The notes below the pieces were generated by a model. The model saw only the letters and a program-made list of their open reading frames with translations, made no database searches and was not told where the DNA came from. Both the position numbers and the translations under genes were made by a program. From positions 4,596,001-4,660,000 of the forward strand of contig NC_012108.1 of the NCBI RefSeq assembly GCF_000020365.1: 64,000 nt of DNA, given 5' to 3'. Of the stretch, positions 35,307 through 44,490 are shown in pieces. The stretch is from Desulforapulum autotrophicum HRM2. GTDB lineage: Bacteria; Desulfobacterota; Desulfobacteria; Desulfobacterales; Desulfobacteraceae. The number at the start of each line of letters is the position of its first letter. Positions within the stretch are counted from its first letter, which is position 1.

Positions 35307-35898
35307 AGAGGCGCCACATGGCCTGATCCATTATTGTCCTGTTGACCGGGGGGGGCTCCGCAGGTTGTTTTGCCTCAAAACAGATCCTCTCTCGTTCCAT
35401 CTGGCTCGTAAGGCTCAGTTTTACAGCATTTCCAATTTTTTCCTCGGGATTCATGCTGTTGTGCTGGAGAACCAGACTGATCCGATCCCCATTGACATCC
35501 TTAAACGACCATTTCCAGCCAATAAGAATCTGGAACGGGTCCCCAAGATATTCGTCAGGTGCGCCAAAGCTTCGTTCAAATCGGCCCTTTATTGTATTGA
35601 AAAACTCCTTGGAGCCATCCTGGTACTTGAGTTTAATCCGGAGAATCTTATTGGGTCGGTCACAGGTGCCATAGGCAATAAGTCCACTCTTAAATCCCGG
35701 CAGGCTGATTATCTCACCTTCTTCAATGTAATCCATGTACCGCAGGGTTTTACATGATTCCATCTCCACCTTGTCCTTGTATGCGGAAACATCATCTCCC
35801 AGGACAAAACCACCAAGATGAATGGGAAAGGCAGCCGTTGCGGGAACGGACCAGACAATCATCACAAAGGTGCATACAACAAAAAACAAATACTTCAT
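35293..35898 (-). CDS. Exported hypothetical protein (201 aa)
   Basis: Has a clear signal peptide (MKYLFFVVCTFVMIVWSVPATA) and a small mature domain with two cysteines (MESCKTLRY, YGTCDRPNK) that could form a disulfide. No family is recognised. First gene of the three-gene unit with the 305-aa protein and the PqqD-like protein. The gap 35899-36167 upstream is a divergent promoter region towards the LivF-like gene. Confidence 0.7.
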   Translation of the reverse strand: MKYLFFVVCTFVMIVWSVPATAAFPIHLGGFVLGDDVSAYKDKVEMESCKTLRYMDYIEEGEIISLPGFKSGLIAYGTCDRPNKILRIKLKYQDGSKEFFNTIKGRFERSFGAPDEYLGDPFQILIGWKWSFKDVNGDRISLVLQHNSMNPEEKIGNAVKLSLTSQMERERICFEAKQPAEPPPVNRTIMDQAMWRLFVPY

Positions 35899-36167
35899 TT
35901 TTCCCCTCCATGGCTTGGGGTTCAGACAAATCCATTACCGACAGGCAAAAGTTACCAGGTCCTTCAGAATAACCCATACCAGGATCAACATCAAGTACAA
36001 TCCCGGACAGAACCGGTCCAGGGAAATCCATGGGACAGCTCCGGGATTGCAGGGAGGACTTGTATCAAGAGAAGCCCATTGTTTTTTATGGATTTACGTG
36101 TATAGTTGATTGAAAAAAATTACAAACAGATATTGAAAACAAGTCCGGGAATGCCAGGAAAATAGAG

Positions 36168-36914
36168 ATGTTGAAAATTAAAAATTTAAAATGCAGCTAT
36201 GGCAGCATCATGGCTGTTCACGGGGTAAGCCTTTCGGTCAAACAGGGAGAGTTAATTTCCATCATAGGTGGCAATGGTGCGGGAAAAAGCTCCCTGCTGC
36301 TTGCCGTTTGCGGTCTTTTGAAAACCTGGGAAGGCGAAATTGAGTTTCAGAAAAAAAACATCCGGGGAATGTCCCCCCCGGCCATTGTCCGGGCCGGCAT
36401 CAGCATGGTTCCCGAAGGCCGGCAGATTTTTTCGCCGTTGAGCGTCCTGGACAACCTGAAAATGGGGGCCTACACCCGATACCACAGGGGATTGAAACAA
36501 GAGATACAGGAAGATCTTGAAATGGTGTTGGAAATGTTTCCCATTCTGAGGGAACGGGCCAGGCAGGCGGCAGGCACCCTGTCCGGCGGCGAGCAGCAGA
36601 TGGTAGCCATTGGCAGGGCATTGATGGCAAGACCCAGGCTCCTTGTGCTCGATGAACCATCCATGGGGCTAGCACCTAAAATTGTGACCATGATTTTCAA
36701 GGTAATCACAACCCTGAGGGATCAGGGGGTTACCATCCTTCTGGTCGAGCAGAACGCCAGGGCCGCCTTGAAAATTGCCGACCGGGGATATGTGCTGGAA
36801 ACCGGAAAAATGGTGCTCCAGGGCAGTGGTGAAGAACTTCTGGTGGATGACGATGTGAAACGGGCCTACCTTGGCCAGGACTATGGTGATTTTTGTGACG
36901 GGAGGGATGGATGA
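36168..36914 (+). CDS. livF: Branched-chain amino acid-type ABC transporter ATPase
   Basis: 248 aa. Walker A IGGNGAGKSS, signature TLSGGEQQM, Walker B LLVLDEPSMGLAP and the LivF-typical EQNARAALKIADRGYVLETG are all present. LivF normally works with LivG, LivH and LivM, but none is adjacent. It overlaps the CoA-ligase gene by four bases (ATGA), so the two are translationally coupled. It may serve a permease encoded elsewhere or have been recruited for a different cargo such as an aromatic or branched acid. Confidence 0.88.
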   Translation: MLKIKNLKCSYGSIMAVHGVSLSVKQGELISIIGGNGAGKSSLLLAVCGLLKTWEGEIEFQKKNIRGMSPPAIVRAGISMVPEGRQIFSPLSVLDNLKMGAYTRYHRGLKQEIQEDLEMVLEMFPILRERARQAAGTLSGGEQQMVAIGRALMARPRLLVLDEPSMGLAPKIVTMIFKVITTLRDQGVTILLVEQNARAALKIADRGYVLETGKMVLQGSGEELLVDDDVKRAYLGQDYGDFCDGRDG

Positions 36915-38143
36915 TGCTTGACATGACTGTTGAAGAAAAGGATCAACTCAAACTTGAGCGGCTCCAGAGTACCTTAAACCGGGCCTTTAAGAATGTCCCG
37001 TTCCATCGCAACCGATTCCTGGAACGGCAGCTTCTTCCCGAGCAGATCGTCTCGTTAAAGGATCTGAAAAAACTGCCCCTGATGGACCGCACCCATCTTG
37101 GTACCCACTATCCCTATGGGTTATTTGCCGTTCCCCTGCGGGACATTGTGCGCATTCACACAGCACCGGGAACAGGAGCCAGCCCGTCCATCAGCGGCTA
37201 CACCCGAACCGATCTGCTCGTGTGGAAAAAACTTGTGGTCCGAAGCCTTGAGACGGCCGGGGTGACCAATCTGGATATCATCCAGATCCATCTGCCACCG
37301 GGGCTTGCCAACTGGGGCCGGGATTACAAGGACGGCGGCGAGGCCATGGGTGCCGGTGTGATTCCCAACTCCCCCCTCTCCCTTGCCAAGACCCTCATGG
37401 TACTGAGGGATTACAAGACCACCACCCTGATCACCACCCCCGCCTTTGCCGAACAGCTCGTGGACCATATGTTTGACCGGGAGCACAACCCCAACGAGCT
37501 GACCCTGAAACGGGTCATCCTGGTGGGAGAGCCCGTGGGTAAAAATGCCGTGACTGACCTTGAACAGCGTCTCCATGTGGACGTTTGGCGCCACTACGGC
37601 CTGAGCGAAATCCCGGGTCCGGCCATTGCCCATGAGTGCGGCAGCCACTGCGGACTTCACATCAACGACGACCACATCCTGCCTGAAATCATTGATCCGG
37701 AAACGGGGACCCCGGTTCCTGTGGGACAAAAGGGGGAACTTGTACTGACCACCCTGTCTGCCCGGGCCTTTCCCCTGATCCGGTTCCGCACGGGAGATGT
37801 GGCCCGTTTCCTGACCGAACCCTGCGGCTGCCACTCGCCCCTGCTGAAAATCGAGTGGCTCAAGGAACGGACCGACAACATGATCATCATCTCGGGCATC
37901 AAGGTCTCCCAGGACCAGGTAAAGATCTATCTGCAAACGGCCCTGAAGATGGCATGCCCCGACTGCGCCATCGACCGGATCCGCAGGGACGGCACCGAGA
38001 CCCTGGCCATTTGCCTTGCCATGGACGACGCGCTTTTTTCCGACGAGATCAAGGAACTGGAAAAACTGATCAGCGGCACGGAAACGGCCCTGGCCGAACA
38101 GGTGGGCGTGCCCGTTAAAATCCGTTTGATGCAGAAGCTGTAA
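36911..38143 (+). CDS. Phenylacetate-CoA ligase-like acyl-CoA synthetase
   Basis: 410 aa, close to PaaK length (about 430). Adenylate-forming elements are visible: HTAPGTGASPSISGYT replaces the usual serine/glycine-rich phosphate loop, RHYGLSEIPGPAIAHEC corresponds to the YG-x-x-E motif, and FRTGDVARFL carries the ATP ribose-binding aspartate. It would activate an aromatic or other carboxylic acid to its CoA ester. Coupling to livF suggests uptake followed by activation. The N-terminal phosphate loop is unusual (TAPGTGA), so substrate preference should not be assumed. Confidence 0.8.
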   Translation: MMLDMTVEEKDQLKLERLQSTLNRAFKNVPFHRNRFLERQLLPEQIVSLKDLKKLPLMDRTHLGTHYPYGLFAVPLRDIVRIHTAPGTGASPSISGYTRTDLLVWKKLVVRSLETAGVTNLDIIQIHLPPGLANWGRDYKDGGEAMGAGVIPNSPLSLAKTLMVLRDYKTTTLITTPAFAEQLVDHMFDREHNPNELTLKRVILVGEPVGKNAVTDLEQRLHVDVWRHYGLSEIPGPAIAHECGSHCGLHINDDHILPEIIDPETGTPVPVGQKGELVLTTLSARAFPLIRFRTGDVARFLTEPCGCHSPLLKIEWLKERTDNMIIISGIKVSQDQVKIYLQTALKMACPDCAIDRIRRDGTETLAICLAMDDALFSDEIKELEKLISGTETALAEQVGVPVKIRLMQKL

Positions 38144-38564
38144 TAAAAAAGATCATAAACGATGGTGATAAAACCCAAAAGACCATACCTGTCCCCATTA
38201 CAGCCAATGGGCAGATAGAAATCCACATTACCCATAAGATCTGCGTGGGGGTCATCATAATAGCTTAATGCTCCCCCCTGCTATATTTCCCTCCAGGCCA
38301 TGGACTGCCAGGTTCATTTTGGCCAGTCGAGTGGTGGTTTGTGTAATCCGGTTCAATGGACTCCATGCCTTGAATAATGGCGCCGCCCCGGTCATCGGCA
38401 TCTGTGATGGACACCTGTTTTTTGGACAAAAGCAAAAGATCAATCTCAAACCGAATCCTCAACTAAACCTAATAGAAACCAAACATATGGGGTCTATAAT
38501 TCTTTCAAAAAGGATGACAGTATCTGAGCATTATTAACATGATTGATGAGGAGATTTACAAACC
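38144..38564. other. Gene-free gap with a gene remnant
   Basis: About 420 bp between the CoA ligase and the HMA-like gene. Apart from a short remnant resembling a type I restriction methylase on the minus strand (38255-38347), nothing coding is recognised. GAGGAG near 38548 is the ribosome binding site of the next gene. Confidence 0.5.
38255..38347 (-). pseudogene. Possible remnant of a type I restriction DNA methylase (HsdM)
   Basis: About 30 codons translating to ITQTTTRLAKMNLAVHGLEG and a short tail, which resembles the conserved helix after the NPPF motif in HsdM (QE-x-N-x-T-T-x-R-L-A-K-M-N-L-x-x-H-G). The flanking sequence in this frame is unrelated, so only a fragment remains. The match is short and recalled by eye. 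Confidence 0.3.
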
Positions 38565-38930
38565 ATGTACTTCATTCATGATATTCCTGGAAGACTCCGT
38601 GTAAAAATAGAATACCTTAAAAACCATCCCGAGCGCCTCAAAGAGGTCCGTCAACTCCTGATCGCCAACGGAGTTCATAAAGTCAAAAGTAACGCCCTGA
38701 CAGGCAGCACCGTGGTCGAGTACGACCCGGCTCTCATAACCTCCGCCCACCTTCTGGATATTCTCAATGCCAACGGGTATACCATTGATGCAAGGCTGGT
38801 CGCCGAAAATCAAAAAAAACGAATAAACAACGAAAAAGTTGCCATGAAAATAACAAAAACCGCTGCATCATGGCTGGCTGGCCAGGTGCTGGAAGCCAAC
38901 GGATTTTCACTGATTGCAGCCCTTATTTAG
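38565..38930 (+). CDS. HMA-like small protein
   Basis: 121 aa. The N-terminal 70 residues (IPGRLRVKIEYLK...VRQLLIANGVHKVKSNALTGSTVVEYD) follow the ferredoxin-like heavy-metal-associated fold, but the metal-binding CXXC is absent, as in the non-canonical HMA_2 group. A short hydrophobic tail (SWLAGQVLEANGFSLIAALI) closes it. The same IPGR and NALTGS phrases recur in the N-terminus of the P-type ATPase and in the 181-aa protein at 43939, so the three belong together. Confidence 0.7.
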   Translation: MYFIHDIPGRLRVKIEYLKNHPERLKEVRQLLIANGVHKVKSNALTGSTVVEYDPALITSAHLLDILNANGYTIDARLVAENQKKRINNEKVAMKITKTAASWLAGQVLEANGFSLIAALI

Positions 38931-39054
38931 CCCAGCAGGGACCTTGCCTGATACAGAACCTGCTGCACCCCTCCTGGTACTCCCCCCCCTTGGTATCAAT
39001 GGTGCTGTTTCAATACCCTCTTGTTGGATCCGCACCATAACTCCTCTAGCCGGC

Positions 39055-39630
39055 TTACCCCTTTTTGTCGAAAATTCGTTGGATCCGGCCTTCAAATCCT
39101 GATTTGGTTCCATCATCAACACCATTGGCCAAGGCAGTCTCGCAGACAGACACGGCCCTGTCATAGTCACCATCTTCTTCCAGAATTATGGCCAGGACTT
39201 TAAAGGCGGGAATCAATCTGGGGGGATCCCCTATTCTGTCGAACACAACCGGCTTCAACGCCTGGAACTCATTGATATACTTGTATGACAAATCAATGGC
39301 CCGATCATGATCCTCACTGCTGGCTTTTCTGTTTTTGTAGGCAGACTCGATGCTACGGGTATACAGAACGTGGCGCTCCCAGGGGTCGGTTTCCGTTTCC
39401 AGGGTCATGGGGGAGGCCTGGGAAGCTTTTTCGGCATTGTCTCCAGTGTCGCCGGCAGGGGCCTCTCCACCGGCCGGGACCTCTACGCCGGCCGGGGCCT
39501 CTCCGCCGGCCGGTGAGGTTTCAGGAAATGACCCTGAAGTCTCCTCTACCAAAGACGGTGGATTGCGTTGACGGCCCTTGTGAAAACAATAATGCAGAAC
39601 ACCCAGAAGAGTTACTGACACCCAGAACAT
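39055..39630 (-). CDS. Membrane-anchored hypothetical protein with Ala/Gly/Glu/Pro repeat
   Basis: 191 aa. One N-terminal hydrophobic segment (MFWVSVTLLGVLHYCF) is followed by a low-complexity stretch of PAGGEAPAG-type repeats (about residues 40-60), then a helical region (about 80-190) resembling TPR-like pairs (DRAIDLSYKYINEF; DRAVSVCETALANG). AAGGAGG precedes the ATG. No function is recognised; it is 54 bp downstream of the Na+/Ca2+ exchanger gene on the same strand. Confidence 0.65.
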   Translation of the reverse strand: MFWVSVTLLGVLHYCFHKGRQRNPPSLVEETSGSFPETSPAGGEAPAGVEVPAGGEAPAGDTGDNAEKASQASPMTLETETDPWERHVLYTRSIESAYKNRKASSEDHDRAIDLSYKYINEFQALKPVVFDRIGDPPRLIPAFKVLAIILEEDGDYDRAVSVCETALANGVDDGTKSGFEGRIQRIFDKKG

Positions 39631-39684
39631 GATACCTCCTTGGATACTGGTAAATTCATGTACCCTGATGAATATGATTGTTGG

Positions 39685-40716
39685 TCATCCGGCAGCCCCC
39701 AGGTAACTTGACAGGGTTACCAGGGCATAAATGGTCAACAGGATTATGCTGAACGTTTTTTTGAATACACTGCCGGACAGGTAAACCCCCATGCCAAAAA
39801 TGATCAAGGTTCCGATCATGGCAGGAAATAAAACTGTAAAAAAATGAACCGGCGCTGCCAGTCCCTGGCGGGTCACACTGGCCGCTGCGCCGGCAACAAA
39901 AAGGACATTCAGGATATTGGCGCCGATAATGTTACCCAGGGCCAGTTCACCAAAACCTTTCCTGACAGCGGCTATGGATGTGACCAGTTCAGGAAGGGAG
40001 GTACCCAAGGCAACCAGGGTGGCCGAGATAACCCCTTCGGGAATGTGCAGAACCATGGCCACTTTTGCCACCATGGGGATCAGAAAATGGGCCGCAGTAA
40101 CGACCAGTCCCGACCCAAGCATGATCTTGCCTAGAATCACAGCAACATGGGTCCCATCGCTCCCGGTATCTTCCTCAACCCCATTATCGGAAGTTTTCTC
40201 CCTGAGCCAGTGCAGGGAAGCCCACAGGTAAACACCCAGAAGAAAAAGAAACACAATGCCCATGCCCTGGGGCAGGTGTCCGCCGGTTTTAAGAAAATTA
40301 CCAGGGACAAAAAACGGAATACACGAGACCACCAAAAGGACTCCGGCAAAAAGCTGAACCCAACCCTGCATCTTGATCCAATTGCTTTTCAGGGATATGG
40401 GGGAACACAGGGTGATCAGACCGAGGATCAATCCTGTGTCGCAAATAATGGACCCCACGGCATTGCCCAGGGCAATTTCAGGATTGCCGCCCATTGCTGC
40501 AAACACGGAAACCGACACCTCCGGGAGGGTCGTTCCGACACTGACAATGGTGAGACCGATCAATACCCTGGGAATCTTCAGCCTTGCTGAAAGGGTTATC
40601 GCCTCGTTGACGAGCAGGTCAGCACCTTTGCCAAGGAAATAAATCAAGGCCGCAATGGTCATAAACAGAACCGGAACGCCGGCGGATGACAGGTACCCCA
40701 TAAAAAATGCGTCCAT
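39685..40716 (-). CDS. CaCA-family sodium/calcium exchanger
   Basis: 343 aa with about ten membrane helices in two inverted halves. The two alpha-repeats are visible: GLTIVSVGTTLPEVSVSV with GNAVGSIICDTG in the first half, and ATLVALGTSLPELVTSIA with GNIIGANILNVL in the second, the ion-binding signatures of YrbG/NCX-like exchangers. It would exchange Ca2+ for Na+ or H+ across the cytoplasmic membrane. It lies 12 bp after the P-type ATPase gene, giving an exporter pair for one cation. Confidence 0.92.
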   Translation of the reverse strand: MDAFFMGYLSSAGVPVLFMTIAALIYFLGKGADLLVNEAITLSARLKIPRVLIGLTIVSVGTTLPEVSVSVFAAMGGNPEIALGNAVGSIICDTGLILGLITLCSPISLKSNWIKMQGWVQLFAGVLLVVSCIPFFVPGNFLKTGGHLPQGMGIVFLFLLGVYLWASLHWLREKTSDNGVEEDTGSDGTHVAVILGKIMLGSGLVVTAAHFLIPMVAKVAMVLHIPEGVISATLVALGTSLPELVTSIAAVRKGFGELALGNIIGANILNVLFVAGAAASVTRQGLAAPVHFFTVLFPAMIGTLIIFGMGVYLSGSVFKKTFSIILLTIYALVTLSSYLGAAG

Positions 40717-40728
40717 TGCCTCCCCCCC

Positions 40729-43700
40729 TTAATTGCAAAATGTTTTAAACCGGACTTCCATTTCGTCCAAGGTCAGGTTGCTGATATCGTCCATGGTGGT
40801 TTGGGTGTCGGTTTCTTGGGATTCTCCGTTGTCTGACGGCTTCCCATGGCTTGGGAGGGGCCTCTGTCGAACGGCCTTGGTCACTTCGTTTGCAATCAGT
40901 GGCAGGGTGGAAGCCGCGCCGATCACCAGGCCGTCCATGGGGGTAATGGCTGACAGCCCCAGAAGGCCGCGCAGGGGCGGAAGGGCCAGGGTCAGGGCCT
41001 GGGCAGCCAGGGAAAAAACCATGGCCCAGGTCAGAGGTCTGTTTCGGGGCAGCTTTTTACGGGTCAGGATACCGGTGGTTTCAGACCGGCAGGTGATTGC
41101 GTGGAGCAGCTGACCAATGGCCAGGCTCTGAAAGGCCAACCCTCCGGCTTGTGCAACTGACCCGTGCCGGGAGATCCCATAGAGCAGGGTTCCCAGTGCG
41201 CCGCCAGTGATGGCCGATGACTCCAGGAACATGGTCCTGAAATCCCGGCTGCTGAACAGGGGGTCTGCAGGGTTTCTGGGTTCAAGCTCCATGACGTCGA
41301 CTTCAGGTTTTTCCAGGGACAGGGCCAAGCCCGGCAGGATGTCGGAAATCATGTTGATCCACAACAGCTGCATTACGTTCAGGGGCGATCCCAGGCCCAG
41401 GGCAATGGTCGTGGCCATGAGCTGGATCTCACTGATGTTGGTGGCCAGGGAGTAGTGAACTGATTTTCGGATGTTCTGATAAATGCACCGGCCGTCTGCC
41501 AGGGATGCGGCCAGGAGTTCCAGATTGTCCTGGGTCAGGACCACGTCTGCAACGTCCCTTGCCAGGTCTGTTCCAGATCCTCCCATGGCGATGCCGATAT
41601 CGGCCGCCTTCAGGGCAGGGCCATCATTAACGCCGTCCCCGGTCATGGCCACGGTCTGCCCTGAGGCCTGGATGGCCCGGACAATCTTGAGCTTGTGGGA
41701 CGGGGTGACCCGGGAATAGACATGAACGTTTTTGGCCCTCTTGACCAGTTCTTCACCGTCCAGGTTGATCAGGTCTGCGGCATCCAGTATCTCCAGGGGC
41801 AATCCACCTGAAAGGTTCAGCTGGGATGCAATGGCCCGGGCGCTGATCTCCTGGTCTCCGGTAATCATGACCGTTCTGACCCCTGCCCTGTGAAACTCGG
41901 CAATGAGTTCCTTGATGCCTTCCCTGGGAGGGTCTGTCATCCCGATAAGGCCCAGCCAGGTCATCCGGACTTCCAGGTTTTCCACCTCTCCGGTGTCCAC
42001 GGTTCGGCAGGCAAACCCCAGCACCCTCAAGGCCTTGTTGGCCATGAACCCATTGGCCTGTTCAATCTCTATTCTTGCTTGACGGGTCAGGGGAATTTCA
42101 CGGCCTCCGGCCATGTAAAAGTCACACCGCTCAAGAACAGCCAGGGGGCTTCCCTTGACCATGACAAGCCGCTGTCCTTGCCCACCGGTCTTGTGCACGG
42201 TGCTCATGAAAATCTGACGTTCGGACCGCTGGTTTACAGCGAGCAGTGGCGCCTGTTTCCTGAGCCCCTTGACATCAATGCCCGCCCGGTCCACAAGGTC
42301 GGTGAGGGCGCTCTCCGTTGCTGATCCTGAGATATCCAGCCCTCCGTCCGAGCACCTTCCGTTTATTTTGGTTTCGCAGCACAGGGCGCAGGCTGAATAT
42401 AATTTTTCCAGTTCAGGAATATCCGTGGGTTTTACCACACCCCGGGATGACACCAAGGTGCCCTTGTCAACGGAAAACCAATTTTCATTGGTAAAAATCG
42501 ACGTTGCCCGCATCTGGTTCAGGGTGATGGTTCCGGTCTTGTCCAGGCAGATGGTCTGGATGGCCCCCAGGGTTTCTGCTGCAGGCAGATGGCGGACAAT
42601 GACATTGTTCTTCTCCATCCGGCTGATGCCCAGGGCAAAGTTGACCGTGGCAATGGAGGGAAGACCTTCGGGCACAGCCGCTGCAGCCAGGGAGATAGAC
42701 ATCCTCAGCATGTTGAGGAAACCGAATCCCATGGTAAGCCCCATGGCAAACACACCACCGCACACGGCAAGACATCCGTAGATCAGCTGGTCACCAATGG
42801 CATCCAGCTGCCGCTCGATGGGGGACTGGGTCTTCTGGGTCTCATTGAGCAGAACCTTCAGCCTGCCGATCTCCGTGCGTCTGCCGGTGGCAACCACCAC
42901 GGCAAGCCCCTGGCCGCCCGTGATGCAGGTACCCATATACACCATGTTATTTCTGTCAGCCAGGGCGACATCCGCCTCTTTTAAAGAACGTGCATGTTTT
43001 TCCACCGGCAGGCTCTCACCGGTGAGCATGGACTCATCTATGGTCAGCTGGGATGCATGAATGATTCTGCTGTCCGCCGGCACAAAGGAACCGGGTTTCA
43101 GAACCAGCACATCGCCCGGCACGACCTCCTCCGCATGGATAAACACGTGCTTGCCGTTGCGTACCACCTCGGCCATGTGATGGACCAGGTCGTTGAGGGC
43201 GTCGATATTCTTTTCCGCTTTGCTTTCGGTTACGTACCCGATGGCAGCGTTGGCCACCACAACGCCGAATACGATCACCGCATCCAGGACACCGCCCATG
43301 GCAATGGAGACGCCGGCCACGGCACCAAGGAGGTAAACCGGCAGGGAGTTCATCTGACCCAGAAAGATCTCAATCTTGGACCGGCACTCTGTCCTGGGGA
43401 GCACATTTTCGCCAAACTCCCTTTGTTTAGCAAGAACACTGTCCTGGGTAAGCCCCTGGCCCGGATCCGATCCAAAATGGTCGGCAACCTCTTTTCCCGG
43501 CCGGGTGTGCCAGTCATCTTCCGATAATTTCTGCCGGCCCTGGATCAACGTCTGGATTTTGTCCATGATTTTGCGGGCACTGGACTTATCTTCCGGACCG
43601 GATGTTTCTTCAACATACTGCCCATGGTCATGGACCTTTGTCCGGGAGGTGTTCCGGGTAGTGATCTGTGCAATGGCATCCTGGAGCATCCCGAAAATTT

Positions 43701-43896
43701 CCGCCGCACTGAAACCAGGATCATACTGCACCAGGAGGGTTCCGGTCAGGGAACTGGCCGAAATGCGTGTGACCCCCTTCAGGGATGCCAGCCGGACCGT
43801 GAGCCGGTTTTTATAGGTCTCCGACCGTTTCAGTCCAGGCACGCGGTAACGCGCCCTGCCTGGGATACGGATATGAACAGGTTTCAGCACCTCCAT
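40729..43896 (-). CDS. P-type cation ATPase with N-terminal HMA-like domain
   Basis: 1055 aa. Residues 1-75 are an HMA-like domain without CXXC (IPGRARYRVPG...SASSLTGTLLVQYD). A cation-ATPase N-domain follows (about 145-170), then TGES (292-295), membrane motif PEGLP (409-413), phosphorylation site DKTGT with Asp 452, TGDQ and GDGVNDGPALKAADIG. PEGLP rather than CPC points to Ca2+/Mg2+/Mn2+-type (P2-like) transport, not Cu/Zn. Cotranscribed with the Na+/Ca2+ exchanger downstream and with HMA-like and DUF5132 genes upstream. Cation identity is inferred; Ca2+ or Mn2+ are most likely. Confidence 0.88.
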   Translation of the reverse strand: MEVLKPVHIRIPGRARYRVPGLKRSETYKNRLTVRLASLKGVTRISASSLTGTLLVQYDPGFSAAEIFGMLQDAIAQITTRNTSRTKVHDHGQYVEETSGPEDKSSARKIMDKIQTLIQGRQKLSEDDWHTRPGKEVADHFGSDPGQGLTQDSVLAKQREFGENVLPRTECRSKIEIFLGQMNSLPVYLLGAVAGVSIAMGGVLDAVIVFGVVVANAAIGYVTESKAEKNIDALNDLVHHMAEVVRNGKHVFIHAEEVVPGDVLVLKPGSFVPADSRIIHASQLTIDESMLTGESLPVEKHARSLKEADVALADRNNMVYMGTCITGGQGLAVVVATGRRTEIGRLKVLLNETQKTQSPIERQLDAIGDQLIYGCLAVCGGVFAMGLTMGFGFLNMLRMSISLAAAAVPEGLPSIATVNFALGISRMEKNNVIVRHLPAAETLGAIQTICLDKTGTITLNQMRATSIFTNENWFSVDKGTLVSSRGVVKPTDIPELEKLYSACALCCETKINGRCSDGGLDISGSATESALTDLVDRAGIDVKGLRKQAPLLAVNQRSERQIFMSTVHKTGGQGQRLVMVKGSPLAVLERCDFYMAGGREIPLTRQARIEIEQANGFMANKALRVLGFACRTVDTGEVENLEVRMTWLGLIGMTDPPREGIKELIAEFHRAGVRTVMITGDQEISARAIASQLNLSGGLPLEILDAADLINLDGEELVKRAKNVHVYSRVTPSHKLKIVRAIQASGQTVAMTGDGVNDGPALKAADIGIAMGGSGTDLARDVADVVLTQDNLELLAASLADGRCIYQNIRKSVHYSLATNISEIQLMATTIALGLGSPLNVMQLLWINMISDILPGLALSLEKPEVDVMELEPRNPADPLFSSRDFRTMFLESSAITGGALGTLLYGISRHGSVAQAGGLAFQSLAIGQLLHAITCRSETTGILTRKKLPRNRPLTWAMVFSLAAQALTLALPPLRGLLGLSAITPMDGLVIGAASTLPLIANEVTKAVRQRPLPSHGKPSDNGESQETDTQTTMDDISNLTLDEMEVRFKTFCN

Positions 43897-43938
43897 TTCA
43901 GCAACTCCTCTTTTTTAACCTTTTAAACAGGCAATTGA

Positions 43939-44484
43939 TCATGCCGTATGGGAATCTCCGTCATCGTGGACATGAACGCCGTCACTGACATGACCGTAAA
44001 ATTCCCTGTTGTAGATAGTGGAGGCAATCCAAAGGGCCGAGAACCAGTTGGGCAGCGCCAGTTTTCCCCGCATGATCTCCCGCATGGCATGGGCGATCAA
44101 AAGGACAAAAACAGAACCGGGCATATCCAGGATGCCGCAGGAGAGTTTCCGAATACCGTCATCAATCCTTTTGATCTGGGTTCTGGCTACCCTGGCAACA
44201 GTGACCGGGGCCTGACTACCATGGATGTTTAGTCGGAACAGCCCGTTCTTCTGCCCATGGCGGACCACGGAATCAAGATCAAGATCCGGACACTCCAAAA
44301 GCAGGCTTCCCGTAACAGAATTGATGCGGATAGACCCATCTTTAAATGCCTGGCTCAGGGTCTCCGAAACTCTATTAAAATAACGCTCCCTGGGGGAGGG
44401 AATTGCGAAGATCTTGAGCCGAACACGGCCTTTAATACAATGTGTCACTGTTGCTTCAGGTAAAATCTCCATGTCAGTCACCAA
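43939..44484 (-). CDS. HMA-like protein with C-terminal hydrophobic segment
   Basis: About 181 aa from a TTG at 44484 preceded by GGAAGAG; an in-frame ATG at 44472 is an alternative without a site. Residues about 10-85 resemble a degenerate HMA fold (VTHCIKGRVRLKIFAIP, INSVTGSLLLECPD) and lack the CXXC metal site. A hydrophobic stretch (SVFVLLIAHAM, WFSALWIASTIY) suggests membrane association, and the tail is His/Asp-rich (HVSDGVHVHDDGDSH), a plausible metal-binding end. It lies 42 bp before the P-type ATPase gene on the same strand and may be a regulatory or accessory subunit of it. Confidence 0.7.
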   Translation of the reverse strand: MVTDMEILPEATVTHCIKGRVRLKIFAIPSPRERYFNRVSETLSQAFKDGSIRINSVTGSLLLECPDLDLDSVVRHGQKNGLFRLNIHGSQAPVTVARVARTQIKRIDDGIRKLSCGILDMPGSVFVLLIAHAMREIMRGKLALPNWFSALWIASTIYNREFYGHVSDGVHVHDDGDSHTA

Positions 44485-44490
44485 GAAAAA

